Notes under the pieces: model-generated | The model's input: the letters and a program-made list of their open reading frames with translations, nothing else | What the model was told of the DNA's origin: nothing | The model's database searches: none | Translations under genes and position numbers: made by a program | Assembly (NCBI GenBank): GCA_964036045.1 | Contig: OZ038381.1 | Coordinates: 146,639,596-146,703,595 of the forward strand | Length of the DNA stretch: 64,000 bases | Direction of reading: 5' to 3' | DNA from: Eutreptiella sp. 'Long Island Sound 2002' | Taxonomy: Eukaryota; Euglenozoa; Euglenophyceae; Eutreptiales; Eutreptiaceae | In this document: in pieces, positions 30,487-41,479 of the stretch | How positions within the stretch are numbered: position 1 is the first letter of the stretch | Layout: the number at the start of each line of letters is the position of its first letter

Positions 30487-33345
30487 AAAATCATAGGTGG
30501 GGGGGACCTCCTATCTACGCAGGACCTGGCATACTTCATGGAAGCGGTGCTCAACGCAGCCATCGGATACGAAGCCTTGCACCTCCCGCACCCCCAAGAC
30601 GCCCTACGCCACGCTTGACAGCAAGTAACAAAGGCATGGGCGCAACACGGAGGCTAGCCCACGTCTTTCCCCAAGGAGGCCATGATGGCCCACCGGCGCT
30701 ACTACGGGGACAATACCGGCGCCCTAGTCGACACGGCCTATGCCAAACACATAGCGCACCTCCTACACAGAGTAACACACAAACACCAACCCGAGGTCCG
30801 GCAAGGGGCAGCCATACGCATGAAGGAAGGGCAAACGTCCCGCAACGCCTGCCCTCGGTGGATACTAGCACAGCACGTTGTCCCCAATTCCGTGGGCACG
30901 AGCATTTGGGCCCAGCTACAACTCCTTCTACCACACCACACACACGCCATCTTGACGAACCACCATTGCGATCAGCAGGGGCCACTCGTGGCCACGCACA
31001 CTAACGTCCACCGACACCCGGCAGGCGAGGTGGACACCCTACGCCTCGTGGGGGCCACCATCACCATCGTATACATCACCGCCACGCAGATGGCGGTCAT
31101 GGCCCAGTGCGGAGCCCACCACGCCCCGTTCCTCTCCAACCCGCAATGGCCAGTGCGCCGCATCTTCGAAGCATACCTCCGGGCATGCGCTCTGAAGGCA
31201 GGGCGCACGATGCCGGGACCCAAGGATATGGACGCGGCGTACAAGACCTTCTAACACCAGCAGCCCCGAGCCCGTCCAAGCGAGCACGAGGCCCCCAACG
31301 ACGGCGGCACGAAGCAGGAGGAGCCCAGCCCGTCAGCCGAAGGCTGGACACCACCAAGCATCCTGCTGCTGGCACCCAGCCGACACAAACACGATACCCG
31401 CACTGTCCAACGGCACCAGGCCCCCTGGTCCATTCGAAAACACAACGCCCCGGACACCGATGTGCCACCAGTCAGACACAATGACCAAGGCATTCCACGC
31501 ACATGCTGGCACTGCGGCCCGGCAGCCCTCGACGCTCCATGGCCCCTGCTGCACCTCATCTCCGGCCACTATCACACCCCCACCGCGGCCGCCACCGCTG
31601 ACCAGCAGGCACGGCTCTCCCCCCGGTTTCACACGGTACCCCAAGGCCATCCGGCGCACGTGGCCTGGACTCGAACGCCCGCGGCGGCATGGACATTCAC
31701 CAGCGAGCGGGCAGACCCAGAAAGCGTGGCCATAGAGTACGACCGTTGCAACCCACACTGCGCGGGACCTCATGAAGCACCCATGCGCCCCCTACAACAA
31801 AAATGCCCGGCCCGCCGCGGCGACAGAGAGGACACGGAGCGGCGGCAGACCATTACGTGCCAGAAGTTCCACCCCAATACGGGATACCTTTTCAACCTGA
31901 TGTACGCGTACATCACCCAGGGGCGCCCCGAGAGGGGCCTCCTCCGCCTCACCCCAGGGGCCCAGGCCATCATTACCGAGGGGATAGGCGTCCATGCGAC
32001 GCCGCTACTGCAACGCATGCAAACCACCACCAGAACCGCCCAAGGAAACCCCGCCTACATCTATCACCCCACAGCAATTGCCCGCCTACCCGTACCTCGC
32101 GACACCGACATCATCTACTTCACTGACGCATCCGGCACCCAGCAACGCACCCCCAGGGTCGGTTGTGCCTCCGTGGGCATCACCCGGCGCGCGGACGGCC
32201 TCGGCGCGGAGCACCACAGCGGGGCCATCATCTTCGGGGCGTCCTCCCGCAGCGAGCTGTGCACCGTGGCGGAGGCCGTCACCCCCACACCACCACCCAC
32301 TACAATCCGGCCCCGCAACATCTGGGTAGTTGTGGACGCCACGGTCGACGTCCACCTCACCAAACGCCTCGCAGACCTACCCCCCCACAGGGCGCTCGAA
32401 TCGGGCCTCATCACACAAGCGTTGGGGCTGTTGATGGCCTTCAGAGGCACGCACCCCCAAGACGCCCTGCACATCGTCAAACAAGAGTCCCATCGCTACC
32501 CGTACGGCAATGGATGCGCTGACATGCATGCAAAACACGAGAACTTCAAACACGACCCAGTGCTCGAACACGTGCGACTAGACACCCCACAACACAGCCA
32601 CCTGCAACACATGCCCCCGATACCCTCGGCCACACAGCCTTCCCACTATACCCGAGGACACACCCTACACGGGCCGAGACAAGCAGTACCACTACCCCGA
32701 GCCCATCATATAGCTGGCCAGCACGCTGGGCCACCGGGCCAACACCGAACTCCTACAACGCCTCGAAGACTCTGTCTGTACGCCCCTAGACTACTCAGCC
32801 CTACGCCGGGATAGCCTCCCAGCACACCTACAAAAACGCGGACTCCAGGTCGCCCTCAAGCAGCTTCCCCTCCTCACCAGATTCTACCGATGGTACGCAC
32901 GCCGCGCAATCCACGTCCCCGCAGGGTACACCAAATGCATACGTTGCCACACGGAAGAAGAAACCTGGGACAATTTGGAGACGTGCCCCCTGTACCGAGG
33001 ACTCGACACCCTCACAGACTGGAACCCAACCCACACCGTTGCACAGCACGCCGGATGGCGGACAAGGCCCCCGACAACCCAACAACTCGCCACCATCCTC
33101 AAACAGATGGAGGTACTCGAGGCAGTGCGCAGGGGGCTCGTCCCCACTGCCGTCTACACCCTGCTACGCACCCACGCGGACGTTCCCTAGGCCACTGCAC
33201 CGCACAAGCAACGGAGGGCAGTTGCCAAGACAGCAGAACAGCTCACCTACCGCGGCCACATATACCTGCAGCATTCAGCCACCCTGCCCCCGACGGACCA
33301 GGCCCAGCTCCTCAAACTCCTATTCTACCAACAATGAGAACGTAC
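30487..33345 (+). pseudogene. LINE ORF2 C-terminal half: RT thumb, RNase H, Cys motif
   Basis: The frame reads AYFMEAVLNAAIGYEALHLP and FPKEAMMAHRRYYG, typical of the region after the RT palm in plant-type LINEs. Stops occur at about 30617, 30653 and 31252, and a frameshift near 32690. RNase H spans roughly 32095-32535. The end has CIRCHTEEETWDNLETC, which matches the CxxC...C part of the LINE terminal knuckle, but the usual His is missing. The final stop follows LLKLLFYQQ at about 33337. Confidence 0.7.
32095..32535 (+). pseudogene. RNase H domain within LINE ORF2
   Basis: Acidic catalytic positions are present in order: D in IIYFTDASG, E in SRSELCTVAEAV, D in IWVVVDATVDV, D in NGCADMHAK. 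All four are conserved, so the domain looks intact although the ORF around it is broken. RNase H removes the RNA strand during reverse transcription. Confidence 0.8.
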
Positions 33346-33548
33346 CCCGCGACATACCACCCGGCACGAGACCCCCCTCCCCCTAGCCTGCACATCATTC
33401 ACCAGGCACAACACCGGCACGGCGCGCACAAGCACTACGGTTACCACACACACACACCCGCCAGCATGCGCGCGCCACAAGCCCCCATGCCCCACACCAC
33501 CGTCCGTTCACAGGTACCGCCAACCACCAGCCACCGCGTGCCCCCTCT

Positions 33549-34129
33549 GTGTGCGCCAACGGCTACCACAAACGGCCCTACCCTGCAACCCAGACTACTC
33601 GGTCTGCCTAGGAGCCGCACACCGCCTTACCCACTGCCCCCATTGCGGGGACCTCAACCCCCACCACCACGCGCGACCCGCAGCCCCGGCCGCGCCCCCC
33701 CCCGCCAGCCGACCCAGCTTCTTGGAGCCACCCACCGACACCCTCCGGGACCACGTGGGAGGGCACTACGTGGGGGACGCAGGGGACCATGCGTGGACCA
33801 TTGCCATGGCCACGGGCGGCGCACCGGTGCCCCCCCACAGCCCGCCCCTACGCCACAGCGGGGGCGGCTTGAACGTGGCGGCCCGCCACATCCTTCTCGC
33901 CCTCTACCTCCACAACCGTGACCTCCACCTCCCAGACCCACAGCTCACGGCCCCCGGAGCAGCAGCTCCGGAGCCGGAAGCGTGGGCGGAGACGGCACCA
34001 CAGGAGATAGCAAACTATCTCCGAATCGCTTGCCGCCGGTTCAACACCGCCCTCGGTCGACAGAAAGGAACACCTTACCCACTCAGAACACTCCTCTACC
34101 CAGCACACCCCCCCACCCCACACAGATGA
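33549..34129 (+). CDS. Cys-cluster ORF in the LINE-like region
   Basis: About 193 codons: CPLCVRQRLPQTALPC then DYSVCLGAAHRLTHCPHCGD, two CxxC pairs that could bind zinc, a Pro/His linker, and a compact region RHILLALYLHNRDLHLP to IANYLRIACRRFNTALG. No domain recognised. It may be the N-terminal part of an ORF1-like protein. No good ATG; the first Met follows the first CxxC. Confidence 0.4.
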
Positions 34130-35472
34130 GGCACCCTGAGACCTGGGCGTCCTTTCGGGACGACCACCTGGCCGCACCGGAGGAGACATCAGCCGCACGG
34201 ATGGGCCCCGCGGACCAGCGCGCATACGACAGGGGCCTCGAGGCATGCCCCAGAGAGGCGCATCGCTGGCACGCCCACTTCCCGTCACCCCCGCGGGGAC
34301 GGGGGGGATCAGCCGCCCCCGACACGCACCAGGCCAAGAAGACCAAGACAGGTCGGGGGGCCCGCCAGCGTGCCCGCCAACAAGGCGCAGCACACCGGGC
34401 GGGACCCAGGCCCAGCCACGCCGCACCACCCCACGCCCAGTCCACCGGAGGAAACCAACAGCACCACCCTCACCAGCGCCCACCACCGACACCGTACCAC
34501 AGCACCCAAGCCCGGCTAAGGACCACTGCCGGCACGAACCTACGCCATACGAGGACCACCGGTCACGCAGGGCCAGGGAACATGGCGCCACCAACACCAT
34601 CACCACGCCCCCGCGCCCCCCGACCGCTACCCCCCGATGCCCCAATACTACAGCCATCCCCACCAGCTGCCTCACCACCACGCCCCAGCGCAACCGGCCC
34701 CCACGGGCCACCCATCCCACTCGGCGCACCACACCGCACCACACCATCACGTATACCGCGGGCACAGCTACAGCCACCACCAACGCCTACCACCTTACGC
34801 ACCAGCGCCGTGGTACCACACACAGCTAACACACCCTCACCACCACCACCACGCGGTCCAGCACCAGCTACCGCCTCCATTGCACGGACTCACGACATTC
34901 GGGCCACCGTACGCCCCCATAGACCCGCAAGGGGCCACGCACGCGCACCAACAGCACCAGGGCCTACAAGGAGCACCCCACCACCACCGGCAGCCCTTCC
35001 ACCCGCAACCCATGCCCGCAAGCACCATCCACCAGCAACCACCCGCTGCCTACTAACCACAGCCCCACCCGGATGCCCAGGCAGCCACCTCCCACCCGTA
35101 CCTCGAGACCGCGGCAAGCTAGGGACCGCAAGAACCGCACGGCACGCACACGCAACACCCACACGACCCAGCGGGACGGCCAGACTCCCGTCCAGCAGAG
35201 CACCCACCTCCGCCCCCCCCGCCACCAGCAGTGCCACCCCCACACCATCACCCCCCGCCCCCCTCCCCCGAGACCAGGCCACTGACGCACCACGCGGAGA
35301 CCCCCACCAACCCCCGCCACCCCCGGTCTCCGCCGACACACACCACCGCAAGTCCCCTCTCCCACACGCGACAACGGCAACCACCCCCCCGAACCCACAC
35401 CGACCCCCCCACCACACCCCGCACCACCAGCCGCCGCACCGGCCGAGCCCTACGTCCTACACAACCCCGTAG
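33982..35472 (+). CDS. Pro/His/Thr-rich ORF, ORF1-like candidate
   Basis: 496 codons open, overlapping the previous ORF by about 150 bp in another phase. Residues 50-110 (MRHPETWASFRDDHLAAPEE, DQRAYDRGLEACPREAHRWH) are protein-like; the rest is low-complexity P/H/T/R. The openness partly reflects C-rich composition. Confidence 0.3.
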   Translation: MGGDGTTGDSKLSPNRLPPVQHRPRSTERNTLPTQNTPLPSTPPHPTQMRHPETWASFRDDHLAAPEETSAARMGPADQRAYDRGLEACPREAHRWHAHFPSPPRGRGGSAAPDTHQAKKTKTGRGARQRARQQGAAHRAGPRPSHAAPPHAQSTGGNQQHHPHQRPPPTPYHSTQARLRTTAGTNLRHTRTTGHAGPGNMAPPTPSPRPRAPRPLPPDAPILQPSPPAASPPRPSATGPHGPPIPLGAPHRTTPSRIPRAQLQPPPTPTTLRTSAVVPHTANTPSPPPPRGPAPATASIARTHDIRATVRPHRPARGHARAPTAPGPTRSTPPPPAALPPATHARKHHPPATTRCLLTTAPPGCPGSHLPPVPRDRGKLGTARTARHAHATPTRPSGTARLPSSRAPTSAPPATSSATPTPSPPAPLPRDQATDAPRGDPHQPPPPPVSADTHHRKSPLPHATTATTPPNPHRPPHHTPHHQPPHRPSPTSYTTP

Positions 35473-35699
35473 CGGTACGGCAGCACCTCCAGGGGCTCGG
35501 AGACCAGGAGGTGCTACGCCTCCACACCACCGGCACCACCCAACGCATCCGAGCGGCCACCCTGGTCCAGGCGGCCACCTTGGAGGAGGGCGTCCGATAC
35601 TTGGTCTTCGACGCCTTCCTCCACGTCGCCCGACATGACCGCACCCCGCTCGCCACCCCTAACGGCGAGAGCCCGCCCTCCACGGCGAGCCGAATCTGA
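35430..35699 (+). CDS. Short protein-like segment in the LINE-like region
   Basis: Reads EPYVLHNPVAVRQHLQGLGD and TLEEGVRYLVFDAFLHVARH before TGA, much less low-complexity than its surroundings. Possibly a remnant of a folded ORF1 domain. Downstream the same frame has several stops. Confidence 0.3.
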   Translation, partial: AAAPAEPYVLHNPVAVRQHLQGLGDQEVLRLHTTGTTQRIRAATLVQAATLEEGVRYLVFDAFLHVARHDRTPLATPNGESPPSTASRI

Positions 35700-36359
35700 G
35701 TGCCCCCCATCGACTCGGAACGACCCCTTGTCGGACACCCCGTGCCGGGGCGGGTGGACACCAAGGGCGGCACCCGCTACCACGAGCCCAACATGGCCCA
35801 TCCCCCACCCAGCGCCACCCCCACCGACACCGAGACGTAGGAAAGGGAGACATGGGTCGACCTGATGGCCTCCCTGAGCAACTTCAGGCCCGGCGTCCCG
35901 GGAGATGTCCCCACCCCCGACAACTAGCAGCCAGCCCCCTCCACGTACATGACCCTCATGTACAACATACACTACACCCTCTCCACCACCCACTACCACG
36001 CACCAACTGGCACCTGAGTGGCACAAGGCACCGACTCCCTCCTCCCCGCCGACTACGCCCCCCCCGCCGCACAACCCGGGGCCCGATAGGTACAACAGGG
36101 AGGACGAGCCTGAGGACCCTCACATCTGGGGCACGTGGGAGCGTAGGTCCCTGGAAATGCTGCCGCCGCGTACACATGACACCACCCACAGCACCAACAC
36201 CGGCACGCACGCAGGCACCAGGGAAGGCGCGCGCACACACTTGATGCCCGAAGCCGCACCCTTGTCCTCATTACTCACGGGACCCAGCATCCGACGCCCG
36301 CCCCCGCCGCCCAGGACCCCCCGCCATCTTCCACAGCCCTCTCCTCCGCCTCCGACTCC

Positions 36360-36866
36360 ACAACCTCCACCACCACAACCACCTCATCCACCACCACCAC
36401 CACGTCCTCGTCCAGCACACCACCCCCCAAGCCGCGGGGAAAGCCTCCCAAACGGGCCCCCAAACCCGTCCCCACCGCGAGCACCCCCGCCGCCGCCAAG
36501 GCCCACGCCCCGGTGAAACCCGCGCCCGCAATCCGGCCGAAACCAAAGACCGCCACCAAGCAGCCACCCAAACCCGTCGGAGCACCACGGCCTGAGCCCG
36601 CTGCCAAGCCCCAGCCCAAGCCCAAGCCCGCAGCCACGACAACAGCGCGAGCCCGACCCCCCGAGGACGTCCTCTACGACCTCCGGCCCCAACCGTCCCA
36701 GACCCGGCAGCAGCAGCTCCCCGCACGGCGCTCCCCCACCGTCAGCGACGCCGCCGCCACCACCTTCATGGCGGAGCGCGCCGCGGCCGAGGCGCGACGC
36801 ACCTCGTCCCGCCACCCCTCAAAGCCCGCACCCCAGACCCACGGACCACCCCCGACCAGACCATAA
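36360..36866 (+). CDS. Pro/Lys/Ala-rich ORF fragment
   Basis: Begins with ACC/CCA microsatellite-like sequence (36360-36415), then KPRGKPPKRAPKPVP-type basic text and AATTFMAERAAAEARR. Histone-tail-like composition. Ends at TAA about 36864. Could be a nucleic-acid binding tail of an ORF1-like protein. Confidence 0.3.
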   Translation, partial: TTSTTTTTSSTTTTTSSSSTPPPKPRGKPPKRAPKPVPTASTPAAAKAHAPVKPAPAIRPKPKTATKQPPKPVGAPRPEPAAKPQPKPKPAATTTARARPPEDVLYDLRPQPSQTRQQQLPARRSPTVSDAAATTFMAERAAAEARRTSSRHPSKPAPQTHGPPPTRP

Positions 36867-36920
36867 CAGCGCCAGGGTCCACCAGCAGCATCCCCGCCCC
36901 CCTGAGCCAACATCAAGCAG

Positions 36921-37745
36921 ATGCCCCGCTACCGCCGCCACAGCGAATCCCAACCCAACCCCAAGGCGGAGACCGTGCGCGCGTACCCACGGGTCCACAT
37001 CCGCACTTGCCCCCGCTCCCCACGCACCCCCACGGCACAGGACTACAAGGACTCCCCCGGGCCCACCACCGCCAACAGTCCCCATGACCCCACCACACCC
37101 ACCCACGCCCACTCCTCCGCCCCAGGCCACGGCCCCGCCCACGGACAGTGGTGGCAGCGCTGGACCCACACGCAGCTCTGGGAGATGCGAAAGTGGGCCC
37201 GGGCAGAGCCCTCCCTCGAGGGCCTGGTCCACCGGCCCCGCAAGGGGTCGGCGGAGAAGTGCCGCCGCCAGCCGGCGGGGGGGTGGATGACAAAGGCCGC
37301 ATGGGAAGCCATGCTGCCGATGCGCTCCACCCCTATGGAATCCACCCCCGCATCCTCCCCGCACCCCAGGACCACCCGTATGTCCACAGACGCCTGCGGG
37401 AGACCCTCTAGGAGATGCGAAGAGAAGGCAGGCGCCTCTGGGACATCACCCGAAGCCCAACCCCACCCACACCACCCCACAAGCGTCGACGCACAGACAC
37501 CGGCAGCACCCACAGCACCCCGGGAGCCCCGCGCGCCACACAGCACGACGCGCCTGTCCCCTGGGCCGGCGGCGCCACCACCTAACCCCGCTACCCAGCC
37601 AGCCACCGCCGCAGAACGTCACGCCGAACCCTATCCAGAAGAAACCGAGCGAACTGGAAGCCGATGGACGCGAGCGCGCACGCCAACGGGCACCGCTACG
37701 CCCAGCGGCGCCGAACCCAAGCCCGCAGCCGTCAAAACCGCCTAA
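36921..37745 (+). CDS. Hypothetical ORF, 274 codons, LINE-like region
   Basis: MPRYRRHSESQPNPK start. The most protein-like part is GQWWQRWTHTQLWEMRKWAR; the remainder is P/T/H-rich. Last ORF before the A-rich tail. No family recognised. Confidence 0.3.
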   Translation: MPRYRRHSESQPNPKAETVRAYPRVHIRTCPRSPRTPTAQDYKDSPGPTTANSPHDPTTPTHAHSSAPGHGPAHGQWWQRWTHTQLWEMRKWARAEPSLEGLVHRPRKGSAEKCRRQPAGGWMTKAAWEAMLPMRSTPMESTPASSPHPRTTRMSTDACGRPSRRCEEKAGASGTSPEAQPHPHHPTSVDAQTPAAPTAPREPRAPHSTTRLSPGPAAPPPNPATQPATAAERHAEPYPEETERTGSRWTRARTPTGTATPSGAEPKPAAVKTA

Positions 37746-38100
37746 CCCGCCACAGCCACCCAGCCCCAGCCGAAGCCTCATCACGAATCGCACCCGAGCC
37801 ACACCCGGTAACCTCTGACCCTTGACACCTAACCATCCCGTCCGAAGGTGCACAGTAACCACAACCCACACCCACAGCCCACACGGCCGCCTAACCAGCC
37901 AGCACCAAAAGCAAAAAGACAACTAACCAAACCCACCCTGACCCGTACCCATGTACATCAAGACGCGCGAGCCGCACCCCTGGGGCGCGGCCGCCGACAA
38001 AGCACCGACGACGCACACCGGAGAACGCAACACTACAGCACCGCTGCACCAGTTGCCCATGCCTGTGCCTGCAGTGTGCAGGCGCCCCGTTTTCCATTTT

Positions 38101-38166
38101 CAAAAAAAAAAAAAAAAGCAAAACAAAACAAAACAAATACAGAGAAAAAAAAACAAAAAGAAAATG
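38101..38166 (+). other. A-rich tail of the LINE-like element
   Basis: A16 followed by (AAAAC)n-like text and a second A-run. Marks the 3' end of a plus-strand retrotransposon. Target duplications could not be identified because the 5' junction is uncertain. Confidence 0.6.
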
Positions 38167-39700
38167 AGGCGGGGGGAGGAGGATGGACACAACCACCAAC
38201 AGCACACGCAAACCGCACACCCACGGCTTAAGCTCCGAGGCCTGCACACATGCCGCTAATGCATATGGTCGTGACATGTGCGGTATCATCACTCCCCCGA
38301 CCCAACACCCGACAAGCCGCGGCTCCCACTAGTCCCCTGATACAAAATGCTGACCTCATCCTGAAACTCTGGGGAAATTTGCCTTGATACATTCAGAAGT
38401 GCTACTGAGTAACACGCAAAGAGTAATTGTGGTGCCTTACGAGCCTATTGCCCCCAGCTACATGGGCCGAAGGAGCCTCAAGATTGATCTAAATGCTGCC
38501 TCATTCCAATTGAAGAGCGATTGACGGGTTTTCAGAGACAAAGAGAGAATCTGGACACAGCGGGGGAGAGGGAGCGGTTCAAAAAGTATTGGTTTTGCTG
38601 ACAGCCCCCCCAAAATGCAATGTGTATGCAAGGAAATAACAACCAGCATACTCGCTCAGCCCTGAAGATGCCCCCCCTAGGTTGTCGGGGTATTCACAGT
38701 GAGACGAATCCGGGGCTCAGGAATGCCCTCGCATCAACGCTAGCTATGGGCATCACTGTCTGGCAACATTGACATGTCTGGGCAGCCCAAGAAAGTTCAG
38801 CCAGAAACGAAAAGCAGAGCCAAAAGAGTTGGGGAACCCCACCACCCTCTCGCGTTTTGGGGGACCCCTCCACACACTCCACAGAGAAATGGCAACTTCC
38901 CAAAGATTCCAAATCAACAAATCTTACCTCCTTTTATTGCCGTTTAACATGCCAAATTCATGAAACATGAAATGAGGGTGATGGGCTTACTGAAAAGGCA
39001 TGTCGAACTGAAACACTGCCCACAAAAGTATCAGCAATTGCTTCTGTGCTGGCCCGTGGCATGGATGTGATTGTTGGCTCATGAGTGTGTGCATTCCATT
39101 TGTTGCCGAGTGTGAACAAAAAGTAACCCAAACTCCTGCTCAGCAGCACGTGTGGTGTTTTCCATCCCGGCTCATGCAATGCTGAATCAGAGGACATCCC
39201 TTCTCCCTTTTCCCCACCAAGCATGAAGCAGAGTGTGTCACTGCCTGATTCAGTCTACAAGCAACAATTGAGACACCAACGTACTTGCAGTGCACAGACG
39301 TGTTCGCTCACACGTCGCTGGTTGCTTTGGTGCCCTTGTCTGCCTTTGGGATGCTTGTTTGGCTTTGAGGGTCTAATGGTCACATATTTGGTTATTGATC
39401 AGCAAGAGCTATGCTGCTTGCAGTGTGAGAGAAAAGAATGCCTGTCTTTGTGCCTAACAAGGAGGTGGCCAACTTCGCAGCAATTCAGAATGCTCAAGAG
39501 AGCTCTCAGGAGATGTCCATCTCAACCGATGAGAAACTTTGCGTAACATACTGATCAATTTGTGAGCAGTTCGCGAATCCAAACCCTCGCCACATGGTTG
39601 GTATGCTTGCACTTTGACGACTGTACGTTATGACCGAGGCTGCTTCCTCTCGGTTCAGCGGCTGGGACCTTGATGACTGCACTTGGTGAACCACAAGCTA
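38167..39700. other. Spacer downstream of NAP1
   Basis: About 1.5 kb of mid-GC sequence with no supported ORF, repeat or RNA. No T-rich tract, which would represent a poly(A) tail of a minus-strand retrocopy, was seen near 39700. Confidence 0.5.
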
Positions 39701-40777
39701 CTATTGCTGCTTGCACTCGGGTGGTTGGCCTTGTGCCCCAGCTTGCACGCCCTGGCCAGGCTCATCGTCGTCATCGTCGTCGTCGTCGTGACCGTCGCCG
39801 TCCAGTTGGAACTGCATGGTGTTGATGGCTTCACCTGTGTACCAGTCTACTGCCTTAGGGATGATCCTGTCCTTGATAGTTCTGCCCAACTCGTAATCCT
39901 GCTCAATTTGCTCCTCCAGTTCCTCCAGTGCATCCTCATCCTCGTCGTCGTCGTCGTCGTCTTCAGGGATAGTGGGGGGATTGAAGAAATTGAAGAAGCT
40001 TTCGCAAGGCTCGGTTTTGGTCACCACGCGGGTGTTTTTGCCCCCTTTGTGCCTTTGCTTCTTCTTCTTGACGGTGACAGTCAGGTCTTTCCCCTCTTTC
40101 CAGTCAATGTCGCAACCCTCACACTTCTCAATCAGGATCTCGTCCTCCTCGGCCAAGTGGTAGGTTTTCGTCAGTGTGGTATTTGTGAAATAAGGATTCT
40201 CGTTGAAGTGGAAGGTGATAGTGAAACCCTTATTGTAATCCTCAAAGTTCGTAGCAGTGATGTCATTGAGGTATTTGAGGCAGTCTTCATCTCTTTGAAA
40301 GATTGCCTCGTCCACCATTTCGTTGTTCTTCAGCGCCGTAAACCAGAAGTCCGGAATGCCCTTCGGCACATCGTCGCCGGGTTTGGTGTCCTCGCCCTCC
40401 TCTTTGACCTCCACAACCTTGGAACCCTTGGCAATCTCATCCTCGGTAGGCTCAACCTGCCCTTGGACAATCTGTTTGCGCTTCTCATAGAAAGGAGCAT
40501 ACAAAGCCTCGTACCGCGTTTCCAACTCTCTCATCTCTTCCAAATACTTCTCGTGTACTTCCATGTAGTCTTTGTGGATACCTTGCAGTCCGTACACTCT
40601 TTTGCGAACATCTGCAGGAAGCTCCTTGATAAAGTTGGCAGCAAATTCCGGATTTAGAAGCTTCTCCAGTTTCCGCTGGGCATCATCGTCGTCATGGTCG
40701 CCGTCTTCGTCATGTTGCTGGTCTTCGTCATCAAACACATCTTCCTCATTCTTGTCACCACGCTTCCCTCTCGGCAT
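39701..40777 (-). CDS. NAP1: Nucleosome assembly protein 1 (histone chaperone), single exon
   Basis: 358 aa from ATG at 40777 (MPRGKRGDKNEEDVFDDEDQ). An upstream TTG adds five codons but is not a likely start. NAP domain about residues 40-325: KRVYGLQGIHKDYMEVHEKY (long helix), FWFTALKNNEMV at 145, NENPYFTNTTLTKTYH at 192-207, EPCESFFNFFNPP at 256-268, IIPKAVDWYTGEAI at 305-318. Acidic patches at 12-32, 272-284 and 329-339 are typical histone-binding tracts. The end PPECKQQ carries the CaaX-like CKQQ of plant NAP1, a farnesylation-type signal. NAP1 shuttles H2A-H2B and assembles nucleosomes. No frameshift or stop; plant family members usually have many introns, so one exon is odd. Confidence 0.95.
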   Translation of the reverse strand: MPRGKRGDKNEEDVFDDEDQQHDEDGDHDDDDAQRKLEKLLNPEFAANFIKELPADVRKRVYGLQGIHKDYMEVHEKYLEEMRELETRYEALYAPFYEKRKQIVQGQVEPTEDEIAKGSKVVEVKEEGEDTKPGDDVPKGIPDFWFTALKNNEMVDEAIFQRDEDCLKYLNDITATNFEDYNKGFTITFHFNENPYFTNTTLTKTYHLAEEDEILIEKCEGCDIDWKEGKDLTVTVKKKKQRHKGGKNTRVVTKTEPCESFFNFFNPPTIPEDDDDDDEDEDALEELEEQIEQDYELGRTIKDRIIPKAVDWYTGEAINTMQFQLDGDGHDDDDDDDDEPGQGVQAGAQGQPPECKQQ

Positions 40778-41268
40778 TCTTCTACGGAGCAACGAGTCAC
40801 AAAAGAATGCAGGAATGCACCAGGGCTCCGAGAACCGCAGCCGTAAAAAACCCCGGACAGGCTACAACAAAACCGAGCGACTTATCCTGCGCGTTGTTTT
40901 CAGTTCAACGATTTTTGGTATTGTTGGTGAAGTGCAATTGCAAGCCGTCTAACGAGCAGCTGTCTGTTCACCACTTTTCCTTTTTGCCGGCTCGCAAGCA
41001 AAAGTCCTTCGCGCACTCGCGCACTCGAAATGCTTGATTTTCAAATATTCTATTGGACCACTCCAACCATGTCCTGGACAGGAGTGCGATTTGGAAATTT
41101 TTTGGATGGGTATATGAAAATGCTGCGATTCAAGAAAAAGTTGGAAGCAGCATTTCGTTCGAAGTGTATTTCAAAAGAATTTGGATCGTGAGTTCTCAGT
41201 GACTCCATGAGCATGCGACACGAAAATGTGCGGTCCCTAAATTCGACTCGAATGTTCTTAATCTTTAA
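40778..41268. other. Upstream region of NAP1
   Basis: Probable 5' UTR and promoter of NAP1 (transcribed leftwards), bounded on the right by the Helitron array. No convincing TATA box at a fixed place; nothing else recognised. Confidence 0.4.
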
Positions 41269-41479
41269 CTAGCCTTAAGCCCGCGCAAATGCGCGGGTAG
41301 CCTTCAGCCCGCGCAAATGCGCGGGTAGAAAATTTGGTGCTAGCATCCAATTTTTTCTGATAGATGTAGATTCCTTGCCCGCGCTACGCGCGGCAAAACT
41401 TGAGCCAAGCCTTGAGGTATTTCCAGAAAATGTAGACGGGCGTAGACGGCATATTTTATCCCACCATACACCTGCAGCA

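Larger units (their letters stand above)
30487..38166 (+). mobile_element. 5'-truncated LINE-like element, C-rich strand
   Basis: The plus strand is strongly C-rich and T-poor from about 30.6 to 37.9 kb, then ends in an A-rich tail. It begins inside ORF2 after the RT catalytic domain and contains the RT C-terminal region, an RNase H domain and a terminal Cys cluster, followed by about 4.7 kb of further open reading frames. Those frames could be extra ORFs of the same element or the 5' part of a second copy. Stops and one frameshift make it a pseudo-element. Confidence 0.6.

Noticed and set aside
34083-37606. Many minus-strand ORFs (up to 311 codons) opposite the C-rich LINE-like region
   Set aside because: They are Gly/Val/Arg-rich complements of C-rich DNA with no domain; the plus strand holds the RNase H and LINE text.
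39683-40657. 324-codon plus-strand ORF rich in Val and Leu
   Set aside because: Antisense shadow of NAP1; the Val runs mirror Asp/Glu codons of the real gene.
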